The notes beneath the pieces were generated by a model. It ran no database searches. It had not been told where the DNA came from and was given only the letters and a program-made list of their open reading frames with translations. This document shows positions 25,599-37,122 of a DNA stretch of 64,000 nucleotides, piece by piece. Source of the DNA: Isoetes taiwanensis (taxonomy: Eukaryota > Streptophyta > Lycopodiopsida > Isoetales > Isoetaceae); NCBI GenBank assembly GCA_021234155.1, contig JAJEKV010000019.1, forward strand, positions 19,467,359-19,531,358, written 5' to 3'. The position numbers and the translations under genes are program-made. Within the stretch, counting starts at the first letter, position 1, and every line of letters starts with the position of its first letter.

Positions 25599-26749
25599 TG
25601 TAACACTCCCATAACAATACGCGGAGCTCCTAGCCCTTATCACAATTTAGGGCTTAACCCTATGTATTAAAAGGGTTAAAATATTAAACTAGTTAATAAC
25701 CAATCTAGAGTTGCCACACGGCCCCAAATTGATTAGACAAGCGAGCTTGCTAATTTGGAGACGGCCAAGTCAAGGGCTTTTAATTTTCTAGTCGAATTAG
25801 GGAATTGGTGGAGGGCTGATTCTTTGTTCAACCATGTTCAACCATGTTCCAGCCAGAAGGATGGAGAACTAGAGAGATAGTGGATCTAACTATGATTCTG
25901 GTTAGTATGTAGATAGCTTGGATTCCTAGATAGTCATAAAATTAACCCTTGCATGCTTAGAAGATAGCTAGGATTAACCCTTGTATGAATAGATGTATGG
26001 TTATTTTCTATTTTATGTTTTATTCAAAGCTATGATGTATAATGATAGTTCTCTTTCTGTTCCTCCTGTGTTTGTGGGGATTAAGAGGGGTAGAGACCTA
26101 AAGACTATGTAGAAGTAGAGATGCTTCTAGCTAGAATCCCTTAAATCCCAATAAATGCGGCACAAGAGAGCCACACATTTTGTAGGTACATTATGTTGTG
26201 ATTCAGCACCAGATAATGGGTGTGATGGTGAAATGGGGGTGGGATCTTGCCTAGCCAAGCGTCTCGATAGGGGTTCAATCATGCCATAGCATGTTTCAGC
26301 CTATTTGCAAAGTGTGCACAGGAGGGGCAGATGGAGTGGACTACCTAGCCATTGTTCTATGCCAGCCAACACCATGTTATCCGGAGGCCTTGAGCATCAG
26401 TCGATCCCCTTGTGTCTGAGCCCGGGATAGAAGCCTCATTTATGGTACATTTCCTTTGTTATATTGGTATTCTGTTGTATTCATATTGATGATGATGGGC
26501 CACCCTTTGTGGTGGTATATTACTTATTTGTATTGTTGCCAGGTGCTAACATGCATGTACCCTTCCGCTATATAAGATTCCCATAGAAGGCGTGGGACGA
26601 ATGACACCTCCGTATCCTTCACCCAGACACTTGCCCATCACAAGTGGGCCGAGTCAGACGAAGGGCCTTTCTCTGGCGATGGAGTCGCCATGGAAGGGGA
26701 ATTTCATTATTTATACGATGAGAGCATTGTATAGATTCGGGGAGCGTCA
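25599..26749 (+). mobile_element. Long terminal repeat of an LTR retrotransposon
   Basis: The proposed LTR starts TGTAACACTCCC (25599) and ends CGTCA (26749), three bases before a primer-binding site. A TATA box, CTATATAAG, lies at 26568-26576, about 180 bases before the LTR end, as expected for a U3/R boundary. The left limit is uncertain because TG-initial alternatives exist at about 25469 and 25511. No second LTR and no gag-pol coding was found to the right, so the element is truncated or rearranged. Superfamily cannot be assigned. Confidence 0.55.
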
Positions 26750-26752
26750 CGA

Positions 26753-26768
26753 TGGTATCAGAGCCAGG
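26753..26768 (+). other. Primer-binding site complementary to initiator Met-tRNA
   Basis: TGGTATCAGAGCCAGG matches the plant LTR-element primer-binding site for tRNA-iMet (TGGTATCAGAGC core). It sits three bases after the LTR end, the standard position. Confidence 0.8.
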
Positions 26769-27239
26769 TTCTTGGTAGACCAGATCATAAGACTGGCCAT
26801 GTTCTAACTCGTTAGATCATTTAGATAGTAGGAGACCTCTAAAGTCGGAAAGTTACTCCAAACCCATGGGTAGGATGATTGTTGGCCTAACTAGGTGAGG
26901 AATGGGCTAGTTAGGAAGAAAATTTTAAGATATTAAGGTTAGCTTATGTTGAGGTTTCGTCAGAATGCAGTCCCTTTCTGCTGGAGGCCATAACTTTCTC
27001 TAGGAAACTCGGATTGAGGTGATTTTTGTTCCATTGTGTCGAGAACACTTTCTTTAGCTTAGAACAATCCTTGGATAGACTGTCAGCATCACCAATTTTG
27101 CTCAGGGGCAAAATCGGTGCCGACGACATATTGCAGTTTTTAAATTCAAATAGGGACATCCAAAATGTGCTCGGCTGAAATCTGTGGCAGAGTATAAAAA
27201 TTTCGTCATTATTTTTCCTCTGCATAAAAAAAAAAGTAA

Positions 27240-27312
27240 AACCTCTTTCCCCCATTTCAAACCCATGACCTCTTATGTTCAACCTAGATCCTTAACACCA
27301 TGCCAACCTTTC
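27240..27312 (-). mobile_element. tRNA-derived SINE head
   Basis: On the minus strand an A box (GGTTGGCATGGTG, 27297-27309) and a B box (GGTTTGAAATG, 27253-27263) are spaced about 33 bases apart, as in tRNA-like pol III promoters. The cloverleaf is not intact, so it is not a tRNA gene. The SINE body would extend to lower coordinates past the A run at 27225. Confidence 0.55.
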
Positions 27313-30300
27313 TTAAGTATATATAATTATACAAGTCCCTTGTTATTTAAGGTCTGTGCAAAATGAATTGTGTATTGAACGATACGGTTATGCTAGTAAT
27401 ACGATATAAGAAGGATGAATATCTACGAATTGCCTTAACATCATGTAGGAGGAGATCATAATTTAGAGATCTTGGGCACTCTATAAGAACTTTTCTCTTA
27501 GAGATGTTCTGTTTTGCCATGAAGATTTCTCTTTCAGAGCTCCTTTAGAATTTAGTGGTGAGTTACTAAAGAGAAATATTTTGGGGCAAACATTTGACTT
27601 TGCATCCATTAGTAATGGATGGTTGTGAATGTAAAAAGATGTTCTCATCACGTATATGATAAAACATATTCTTTATAATAACCATGGAAAGATATTTATT
27701 TAGCAAAAGATATCTATAAGGAAGAGTAATTTGATATAATTATCTCCGATTACATATGGATTTCCATAAGATGTTATTTAATACATTATCTCATGAGATG
27801 CACGCAATTAGTACATTATTAATGGAGCATATGTCCGTTCATTTCCACATATTTACACTTGAACTTTGAGAAATTATAGTAAATGCTTGAAATTGTGTAA
27901 TATTTTGTCATGCTACGAAATAATATATTCGGAACTAGACAAACCCGGTTATAAGTAGGTAGTAGATGGAAAAGCACGGTAGTTGTCAGTGAACAAGAAT
28001 ATTAGTGCAATTGTTCCAAGAAGTCACACGTCTAAAGGAGACATATGAATCATATTTGACATGTTATAGGTAAGGTCAAGCAAATATTTCTTCTTAATAT
28101 TAATTTGCCAACCCCTACAAACGTGTACATAGAAAAAACTAGGTGTAGTTAAGAAGCTGAAAGATTTATATCTATCACTTATAGTAGTGATTTTCAAAGG
28201 CGTTAAAACAATCGCGAAGGAAAATACACATCAATTGCTGAAGGCATTAGATCAATTTACTTCAACACTTAGGGTGATTAATATTTATGCTGTTCACAGA
28301 ACTCAAAAGATACAATCGAGGAAAAGATTTGCCTTCAAAACATGTGAAAAGCATTTAGTTGGGTAGATAAAAGCATCGACTTACCTTTCAGGAATAACAT
28401 TTGGTTTGGTGAAATATCATGGAACTAGTAGAATACCTAATAAGATGTTTTATTACATCATAGAGTTAGCTAATAAAATCTTTGCTCTCAAATATATTCT
28501 TGCAACATAAAGTTGGTTATTAGAACATGTACCTTCCAGCAAGCAAGTTGTGGCAGAAGCAACAATCGAAGTAATAATATAGTGGCAAGCAATCGTATTT
28601 ATAGTTCAACCAAGTTGTGTACATATGGAAATGAAATTGCATGGAACTTTACTAAACTTTGATAGGTGTTACCTAAGTGGGGACTCAATTCTTGAATCAA
28701 TGAAGATTTGTAAATTACGTTAAACTCTAAGAATGTTATGTTGAAAGCTTCTTGGGAGAAGCTTCACATCAGCAACATGTTTAGAAGACGAGCCATTATT
28801 CATAGGATTAGATCTAAGACTTCGTGAAACTTTATTAGGATTTCCTATTCCTAGATTCCTATAGGGATTCTCGGGATTATACAACATTCCTTTTGACATT
28901 CTCATAGATTACCTAAACCCCATGTCTTAATTCTACAAAGTTTAGAGGTACATAAAGGAGAAAAAATGAAATATGTACATTTCATGTTTGATATAATTGG
29001 AATTGTTCATGATGATAATTGGTAATTTCATTTGGGATTTATTGTTGGATGCTGCGTCATGAGTGTGAGGGTTAGAAATATCACATTATTTAATATGCAA
29101 GCAGGTTCTACATGTTCATGCACGCATGCAGTTTTAGATTCTTACAATGAAATGACATTAATTGCGAACATATAAGGAAACTTCTTTGTGATCTTTCTGC
29201 TTAATTCTTTTTCTTTCTACCTTCTAGAAGAAACCCATTCTTTGGCCACTCTTTGTCCTTTGTTATATAACTTAATTTCCATAATTATAAGACAACCATT
29301 GCCAAAGAAATTTTTACGGGCATATCAATAACGTATCGATGTCGAGAAGGCAAAACATAGCCCTCCTCCCTTTATGCCATTACTACAAAACCGGCATTTG
29401 CATTTTTAGCGACCCTAGATTAAAAACAAAGCGAATCTAACAGCATCCTCAACAAGCCTAACCTCTTATCATTTGATGGTGTTTTGCTTGCAAGTCATGA
29501 TTTACCGCGATAGCATCGGTGGCGACATCGGGGTTGCGAAGAATATCTAATGAGTTCTTGGCTTTTCGCTCGAATGATTATGCACCCTGAGTCATGTATG
29601 GACATCCATAAACACTTTTAACTTACTTCAAAGCTCAAATGCAGTAATTGTATGCTAGCAACTAGCACCTCATGTACAGTAGCTTTGCAAAGTAGATAAA
29701 GCAGTCTAGATTTTAGATAGAAGATTCTCTCCTCTCCTTGTTATACAATACCACAATATAGAACATTAGCAAGGTATTATTAGTATGATTTTGACTTAAC
29801 TCCTATAGTGGTATGGTCCATGTCAAAATGTTGTTTAACACGATAGCCAAAAACCCGACCAAGAGAGACTCTCCATTACTCGTATAACCATTAAAACAAA
29901 CCCCAGACTATATCCTCCCAATGCACAATTACTATCAAGGTCATTATTCCATTGAAGGTCTGGTTTCCCTGGAGAATGTTTGCATTTCAAAAAGCATATA
30001 GAATATTGGGGACGTCAAAGTTTAGGAAAAGTTTAGGAAAAAGTCGCAACACAATATACATTAGTGGTCTCAATTACATATATTCTGAATCTCTATGGTA
30101 ACAATGTCTCAAACAAATCTTTATGATATACAACCCAAAAGCATTAGCAAGAACCATAGAGATTATTGTAGCACATTCGAGTACATATATTTATTAGCCA
30201 CCCAACCATCAATAATATGAAGAGCAAACCCTATCGTAGACATGCTTGCTAATACTAATTTGATTAAAATAAGGGTACTATGTAGCGCACAAACCCCACA

Positions 30301-31014
30301 CAAACAATGCACAAAAAAAATCCACAAATAACCTTGCAATCAAGGACTCGTTATTATTTGACTTATTTGAACCACTCTAGCGGTCATTATCTTTCATGCT
30401 AAGATATCCAAGTTACTCAACCAAGAAACATAAGTTGTATATGCTTTTAAGCTAGCTCTTTCCCTATTATGAAGATGAAAAAATCTTCTCTTCTTTTGAT
30501 GCACCACGCGTATTATTCCTGCTTTGCTACGGTATTATTCCACCTTGCATTGTGTACAATTCATGACATTCAATGTCAAAACTAAATTAAGTTCTTTGTT
30601 GCACATCAAAAGAGGCTGCGAGGGTTTGTACACAAGCTTGATTTGCCTTACAAAAGTTAGGTCAAAGCGTGCCACAACAAAGACCGAAGTGAGAGCCCAC
30701 CGCAGTGCGAAAGAATTCAAGGGAGACTTCGATAGTTACTGAGAAGAGCCATCTTGAAGGGCTTCTCGTGAAACATTATACCTTTTTCTGAGGTTGGTGG
30801 AAGAAGGATTAGGCTTCCTTTGACTCTATGACTCTTATAAACTTAGTGAATCACCCGACGATGCCTAGACATAAAAGTTGTTAACCTACATTTTGTTTGT
30901 CTCAAAGCTTGAGAGGCATTCTCCCTCAGAAAAGACCACGATTCTTTGCTTATAAATGATGCCAAAATTAGATGTGGATCTTACGCCATGGAATTTAAAA
31001 GTGCGGAACCATAA
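27313..31014. other. No gene recognised
   Basis: AT-rich sequence with stops in every frame. A possible CACTA-type terminus lies near 29388 (listed separately). Nothing else could be supported. Confidence 0.45.
29388..29440 (+). mobile_element. Possible CACTA-type (EnSpm) terminus remnant
   Basis: TTACTACAAAACCGG followed by TTTTTAGCGACCCTAG resembles CACTA-transposon ends (CACTACAA..., then TAGCGAC subterminal words). The first base pair is altered and no partner terminus or TIR was found. Confidence 0.3.
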
Positions 31015-31690
31015 TCAATACAAAGAATGCCTATGCAGTTGTGAATGCGGACCTATTATTCCATGTTTGTTGGTAGCATTCCCATTATAGTCATCAAGTG
31101 ACTCTCTTGCCATCTTTGGCATTTTCGGAAGTGATTCCATCACTTGCATCTGAATCGTATAAACCGGCTTGATTAGCACCACCTCACCAATAAAAGGCCT
31201 ATGAGAAACTTCTAGTTGCACACATATGTAAGCAATTCTTGCATTAGGTACTCACGGTCAAGTTGTCGAGAAAACTCGTTTTAAGGCGAAGTCTACCCAC
31301 CTTTTAGCCCACTTCTTCACACAGCCGACAATGGTCTTAGCCATGTCAGCAAGACCTCGCGTAGCACCTAGTACAATTTTTTAACGAGCTTCCCAATCAA
31401 GGCAACCTGAGGTTTTGAAGTGCCAAAATATTCAAATTAGATGGGTAAACTTATGATGCGCGCGTGAATCCACGCTTCCATTATGAATCAATTCATACAT
31501 CAAACAATGAGTGCGACCTTCTGTGCATATTCTTATAACCTTAACCAAATTGCAGTGATGCAAAATAAATTACTGGCCGTCCCTAGTTAAAACTTTTATT
31601 GCTACTTTAGTCTGATCCTCCAGCATCCCTCCATATACTCGCCCAAATCCTTTCTTCAATAGCATTCTAGGTTTTGAGAGTGTCGGTGCC
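31015..31690 (-). pseudogene. Receptor-like protein kinase pseudogene (ALE2/PERK-like kinase domain)
   Basis: The minus-strand translation gives the glycine-rich loop and lysine strand (KKGFGRVYGGMLEDQTKVAI then KVL), then HHCNLVKVIRICTEGRT, CLMYELIHNGSVDS, LDWEARxKIVLGATRGLADM and, near the C-terminus, CVQLEVSHRPFIGEVV. These are subdomains I-II, IV-V, part of VIa and XI of plant ALE2/PERK-like kinases. The HRD catalytic loop, DFG and APE segments are missing, and stops occur after DGQ and EAR. About 550 bases hold what should need over 800, so central deletions have removed the active site. Intact members are plasma-membrane Ser/Thr kinases; this copy cannot be active. No signal peptide or membrane segment was seen upstream (to the right). 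Confidence 0.8.
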
Positions 31691-34377
31691 TTTCTCGGTT
31701 CATAAGGAAAACATTTTGCAAATCTGTATAACTTTCACTTAAAACTTAAGGCAAAAGATAAAAGTTGAACTTGGTACACTTGAGCCGGATGGTTCTGCAC
31801 AGATCCAACAACGGAGGAGGCCTTGTAAGCGGAACGACACGTGTATACGGAAATGGACAATATTCTCAACAATGCCTTCTAAGCCTTTGCCAAAGGGAAA
31901 TTGTACCCAAGTGCTGAATCAATAACGGAAGGCCTTGTAAGCGAAGAGCGGCCCACATGTCACAGAAATGGACAATATTCTCCAACAATGCCTTCTAAGC
32001 CTTTGCCAAAGGAAATTCTACCCAAGTGCAAGTCTTTAGCACTTTAGTAAGAACTAGCGGAACAACTAGGCTAATGGATAGCTCCCATTTATAAAAGGCA
32101 CGCTATACAAAACGGCTGCTTTTTAAGCATGTTTGAAACAAAATTACGATGATGAAGGAATGTTTGCGAGAAAACAATGATATTTAGGGATTTTTAAGTG
32201 CCTTTTCTTTTTATTGCAAAGCCACCTAGCTACATGTTCTAGACCACAAATGGCCCGTCGTTACCTTAGCTAATAGAAATACAAATAAGCCGTCGTTACC
32301 TTAGCATTTCCTTAGCTAATAGAAATGCTTTTGCCAAGGAATGATTTCTAATCTTTAAAACAAAGAACGAGAGCATTTGAATAGCTCCACTTTTTATCTA
32401 TATTCCGCGCTAGTCTCCAAATTCACACAACTTCTTCTCAAGGCAAGACTAATTTGGCAATGGAAGTGATATGAGTTCAGTTCCTCTATAAGGCACTGCA
32501 GTTGTGAACTTTAGTTAAGTAAAACAATGTGTGGCCACAATAGAGTGTATATCAATGTCTCGAAATAGTAAAGCACGCAACCTCTTACTAAAATAAAACC
32601 TACTTAGTTTCTGAGCCAATTGTAGAAAATGATAATTTACTAAATAAACGGTCAAGATTCTCAATTATGCACAAGTAACAATTACTCCTTTGTTGCACAT
32701 GGAAGCGAAACAACATGCTTTCCATCGGCAGAATGAGATAGCCTTCCCATCTTTTGCCCTAATGACAATAGGTCTTCCACAAGCGGATAGCTCCACTGCG
32801 ACGCCGATTTTCTGGTCATTTAGCAGACTTGTTCCACCATCTTGACTTAGATCTTCTAATGTATCATAGATCATTTTGTATCACGGTTTGGCGTTTAGCT
32901 GGTTCACCTTTGGAAACACACAAGGGAAAAAATATAAGCGCACCATAGAAACCTTAACCTCTAACGGTATGTAGTCTATGCATTTTGGTGAATAAACAAA
33001 ATCCACATATTTTTAAAAGCCAAAGATTAAAATGCACGGTTCCTCATGCGGAGATACCCGGCCTTGGCCTTCACGGCGTTGTCTTGATGCCCCATTGGCG
33101 GCATAGCGGATATTCAATTCAATAGCGGGCCTCCCACTCCGGCCTCTTTCAACCTTGAATTAACATTTAGAATGTATGGAAGTGGATCCCCACCATCCTT
33201 GCTTAGGCTTCTACAAGGACAAAAACGTGCTTGCCTTAAGAAAAATGCAAACACCTCTATTTGTCCATAAAAACATCTTGAAAATGCAATTTAGCATAAT
33301 CCCGAAGCAAGCATTATACTTTTCATTTCCGTCTTGGTGCTTAGACAAAGAGCATGTTACAAGTTCTTGAGAATCAAATAGGAAGGGTATATAATGCTCA
33401 GGTGGTCCATTCATATCATGCAGTCATATAACCTCATCGCAAGACATTGATTCACCATACCTTGTAATAATTTCTGCTTGCCTTGTTAGCATAGGTGCTG
33501 ACCCGACAAATTTGGCACCAAATCGCGACTCGAGAAAAATCACCGAGATGCCACAACACTCTGAATCATTATTGTTTCACGGCATGGCTATGCAATGGCA
33601 AATCAAAAATCCTTCCGAGGAGGTTTGAACAAAGGCATCGATCTCGCTGACACTAAAGAATTTATTTAACAAGCCAGGTAAAATAATAAAACCTAGACCA
33701 TTGCATTCCTCCTCGATAACATCAAACATAAAAGCGATTTGCTACAAGCGTGCGATGTCATATCTGTTTACACAATCCTCATTTTCTATTATATTGACAT
33801 GAAGCGGCTTAACTATCCTTCTTTGTCTTAGTAGAAAGTTGCACATACCAACGGTCACATGTAAATGTATTCTTTTGAGCCCCCGCAATGTAAATTGCCC
33901 TAGCTTTAGCCCGTGGAATGGGGCCATGTTCACGGGCCGCCTGTGTTAGAAGCTTTCTCTCACTAGACCATTGTCTTTGGCATGCATGTCTCAAACCCCT
34001 CGGATTCTGCTACATAGCTAAGTGCTCCAACACTGCTACCAAAATTCTTTTTCTCTAATATCACACTTCACATTGTCATATTTCCAACACTTCCGGCACA
34101 CACTCTTCCACATCCACAAATGTTACACCATCCACCGGCACCGTAACTCTCGGGCTTTCAGTAAAATGTGAGAGGGATGCACGCAATAATAGTGGAACCT
34201 AGCCTAATAGCGCTAGTAAAGCATCTTATAAATCTACACCAAAGCTTCGTGACCACGTATTAGAAAAATCACTAATTGAAAAGCAAATGGTTGTCATCCT
34301 CAAGTAGTATAGCCAAGGAATGAACGGTCAGCTATCCCCTCGCACATATAAGACATTATCAATAGCAGATGCAATTT
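31590..34377. repeat. Tandem duplication, unit 1 (about 2.79 kb)
   Basis: The unit starts inside the kinase fragment (TTTTATTGCTACTTTAGTCT) and ends at about GAGATGCAATTTTTC. It is followed directly by a diverged second copy in the same orientation. Shared anchors include TTCTTCAATAGCATTC, GCTAATAGAAATGCTTT, CAATTTGGCACCAAAT-like words, and TAAGACATTATCAATA. Its open frames on the minus strand (for example 32665-32874) are short and match no family that I recognise. Confidence 0.85.
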
Positions 34378-34399
34378 TTCAATTGCATTAATCGTGGTA

Positions 34400-37122
34400 T
34401 CCTTTTATTGCTACTTTGTCCGATCCTCCAAAGATCCCTTCCATATAACGCTTCAAATCCTTTCTTCAATAGCATTCCTGTTTAAACTTATCTGCCTTCT
34501 CCGGTTCCGCCGAGGAAAACATTCTTGAGATCGTATAACTTCCTTAAAACTTAAGGCAAAAAGATAAAAAAGGCGTTGAACTTGGTACACTTCAAAGACA
34601 GAGATGATGGTTCACTGAATTAACAATGGGGGCCTTGCTTAGGCGGAAACGGCCGCGTATCACGAAATGGACAATATTCTCCAACAATGCCTTCCTAAGC
34701 CTTTTAAGGGAAATTGTACCCAAGATTGTACCCAAGTGCGAATCAATAGCAGAGCCTTGTAAGCGAAACGGTATATATAAAATGGACAATATTCTCCAAC
34801 AATGCCTTCTAAGCCTTTTGCCAAGGGAAATTCTACCCAAGTGCAAAGAACGCGGATTAATAAGAACTAAGCGGACAACTAGAGCTAATGGGCGTCTCCC
34901 ATTTACAAAGGCACTATACAAAAGCGGCCTTTTAAGCATGTTTGAGCAAATTTTGATGATGAAGGAATGTTTTGCAGAAAACAATGATATTTGGGGATTT
35001 TTATGGTACTAGCACTGTTACAAAACCACCCTAGCTTCTACTATATTTCTAGACCACAAATAAGCTGATAGATTACCTTAGCTAATAGAAATACAAATAG
35101 CCGTCGTTACCTTAGCATTTTCCTTCAAGCTAATAGAAATGCTTTGCCAAAGAATGATTTCTAATCTTTAAAACAAAACCGAGAGCATTTGAATAGCCCA
35201 CTTTTATATATTCCTTTCGTCTCCGTTCCACAACTTCCTTTATAAGGCAAGACTAATTTGGCAATGGAAGTGATGCTCAATTGAATTCCTCATAAAAGCA
35301 CTGTTGTGAACTTTGGAGAATGCGACAATAATAATAGCTGGCCACAATAGGGTGTATATCAATGGCTCTAGGAAATGGCAAAACTGCAACCTCTTACTAA
35401 AATAAGACCTGCTTCAGTTTCTGAGCCAATTGTGAAAATGATAATTTACTAAATAAACCGGTCAAGATTCCTCAGTATGCTACGACTAACAATTACTCAC
35501 TATTGCACATGGAAGCAGAGCAGCATGCTTTCCGTAATGGCAGAATAGAGATAGCCTTCCCATCCTGCGAATGTTTAAACGACTTGTTTCACCATAACGA
35601 CTTAGATCTTCTAAATAAATAGTAGTCATTTTGTATCTGGTTTGGCATTTTGCTACAGTCCATCTTGAAACACACAAGGAAAAAAATATAAGCTACCACA
35701 GAAGCAATATCAACGGTATATGAGTATGCAGTTTGGTAGAATAAACAAAAATACATATTTTAAAATAAAAGATTAAAATGCACGGTTTCCTCATGGAGAT
35801 ACCCGGCCTTAGCCTTCAGAAGCGTTGTCTGATACTTACGACTGGCGTAGATGAAATTCAGGAAGAATTCATCGCAGGGCGCCCACTCCGGTCCTTTTTT
35901 CTAGCGCGGATTATTTTAGAATGTATGCATTGGATCCCCACCATCGCTTACTTGCGACACCTACAAAAGGACAAAAAGGAAAGCATTGGCGCCTTAAGAA
36001 AAATGCACAACCTCTATTTTCTGTCCATAAAGCATCGCAGCGCCAATTTACTTTCTTGAAGCAAGCATTGCCTTTCTTTCCAGCTCTTGGAATTAGCAGA
36101 CAAAGCATGTTACGGGTTCGCGAGAATCAAAATGAAGGGTATACACAGTGCTTCGAGTGGTCATTCGCGTAATAAGTCATATAACCTCATCACGAAGACA
36201 TTGATTGCCATACATAGCAATAATTTACTACCTTGTTAGCATAGAACTTTACGTTAAACCAAATTTGGCACCAAATGCATTCCGAGAAAATCACCGAGAT
36301 GCCAACATCTGAATCATTATTGTTTTCACAGCTGGCAGGGCAAATCCAAACCACCGAGGTTTGAACAAGGCATCGATCGCAACGCCAAGAATTTATTTAA
36401 CAAGCGGCAAAATAATAAAACCCTAGACCATTGCATTTCCTTCCTCGGTAACATCAAGCATAAAAGCCCGATTTGCTACAAGCGCATTGATGTCATATCT
36501 GTTTATACAATCCCTCATTTTCTATTGTATATTGACATGAAGCGACTTAACTATACTTGTTGTCTTAAGTAGAAAGTTGCACATACCAAGCTAATTATGA
36601 AATGTATACTTTAGGCCTTAGCGATATAAATGTCTACAGCCTTTGGGCACTGTGAATATAAGTATAATGGCGGCGGCGGAGTCGAGGTTGAGAACCCGAT
36701 TTATCTCTTTGGCATGCATCTCAAACCCACGGATCTCACCTTTGCCGACGAGTGCTTTAACACAAAGCTACCGACCCCTTTTCTCTCTAAACTAGCGCGC
36801 CGTAGATTGTCCTTATTTCTAACACTTAAGACACACAACCTTGCTTTCCATCCACGAATTTATTTACACCATCAAGCGCCAGCTGCGAAGCAGAGGAATT
36901 TAGGCATACAGAGGGAACCTAGCCTAATAACTAGTAAAGCATCTTATAATCTACACCAAGCTTTTAGCGACCACGAGAGAAAATCACCTGATGAAAATCT
37001 CATTACAAAGTAAACATGCGGGCCAAAAAAGCAATGGTATCATCACTGCGGTATAATATATATGGAATGAATGAGCATCATCCACCGCACTTTTATAAGA
37101 CATTATCAATATGAGATGCAAT
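34400..37122. repeat. Tandem duplication, unit 2 (about 2.72 kb, diverged)
   Basis: Same order of anchors as unit 1, from TTTATTGCTACTTTGTCCGA at about 34400 to GAGATGCAATTTTTC at about 37122. It differs from unit 1 by many one- to few-base insertions and deletions as well as substitutions, including in the kinase P-loop segment (LLKKGFEALYG). No intact gene lies in it. Confidence 0.85.

Noticed and set aside
27240-27312. A functional tRNA gene
   Set aside because: A and B boxes are present but stems do not pair and no anticodon loop of normal form can be drawn.
32665-32874. Minus-strand open frame in tandem unit 1 as a real gene
   Set aside because: The homologous frame in unit 2 is broken by indels and no domain is recognised; no sign of selection.
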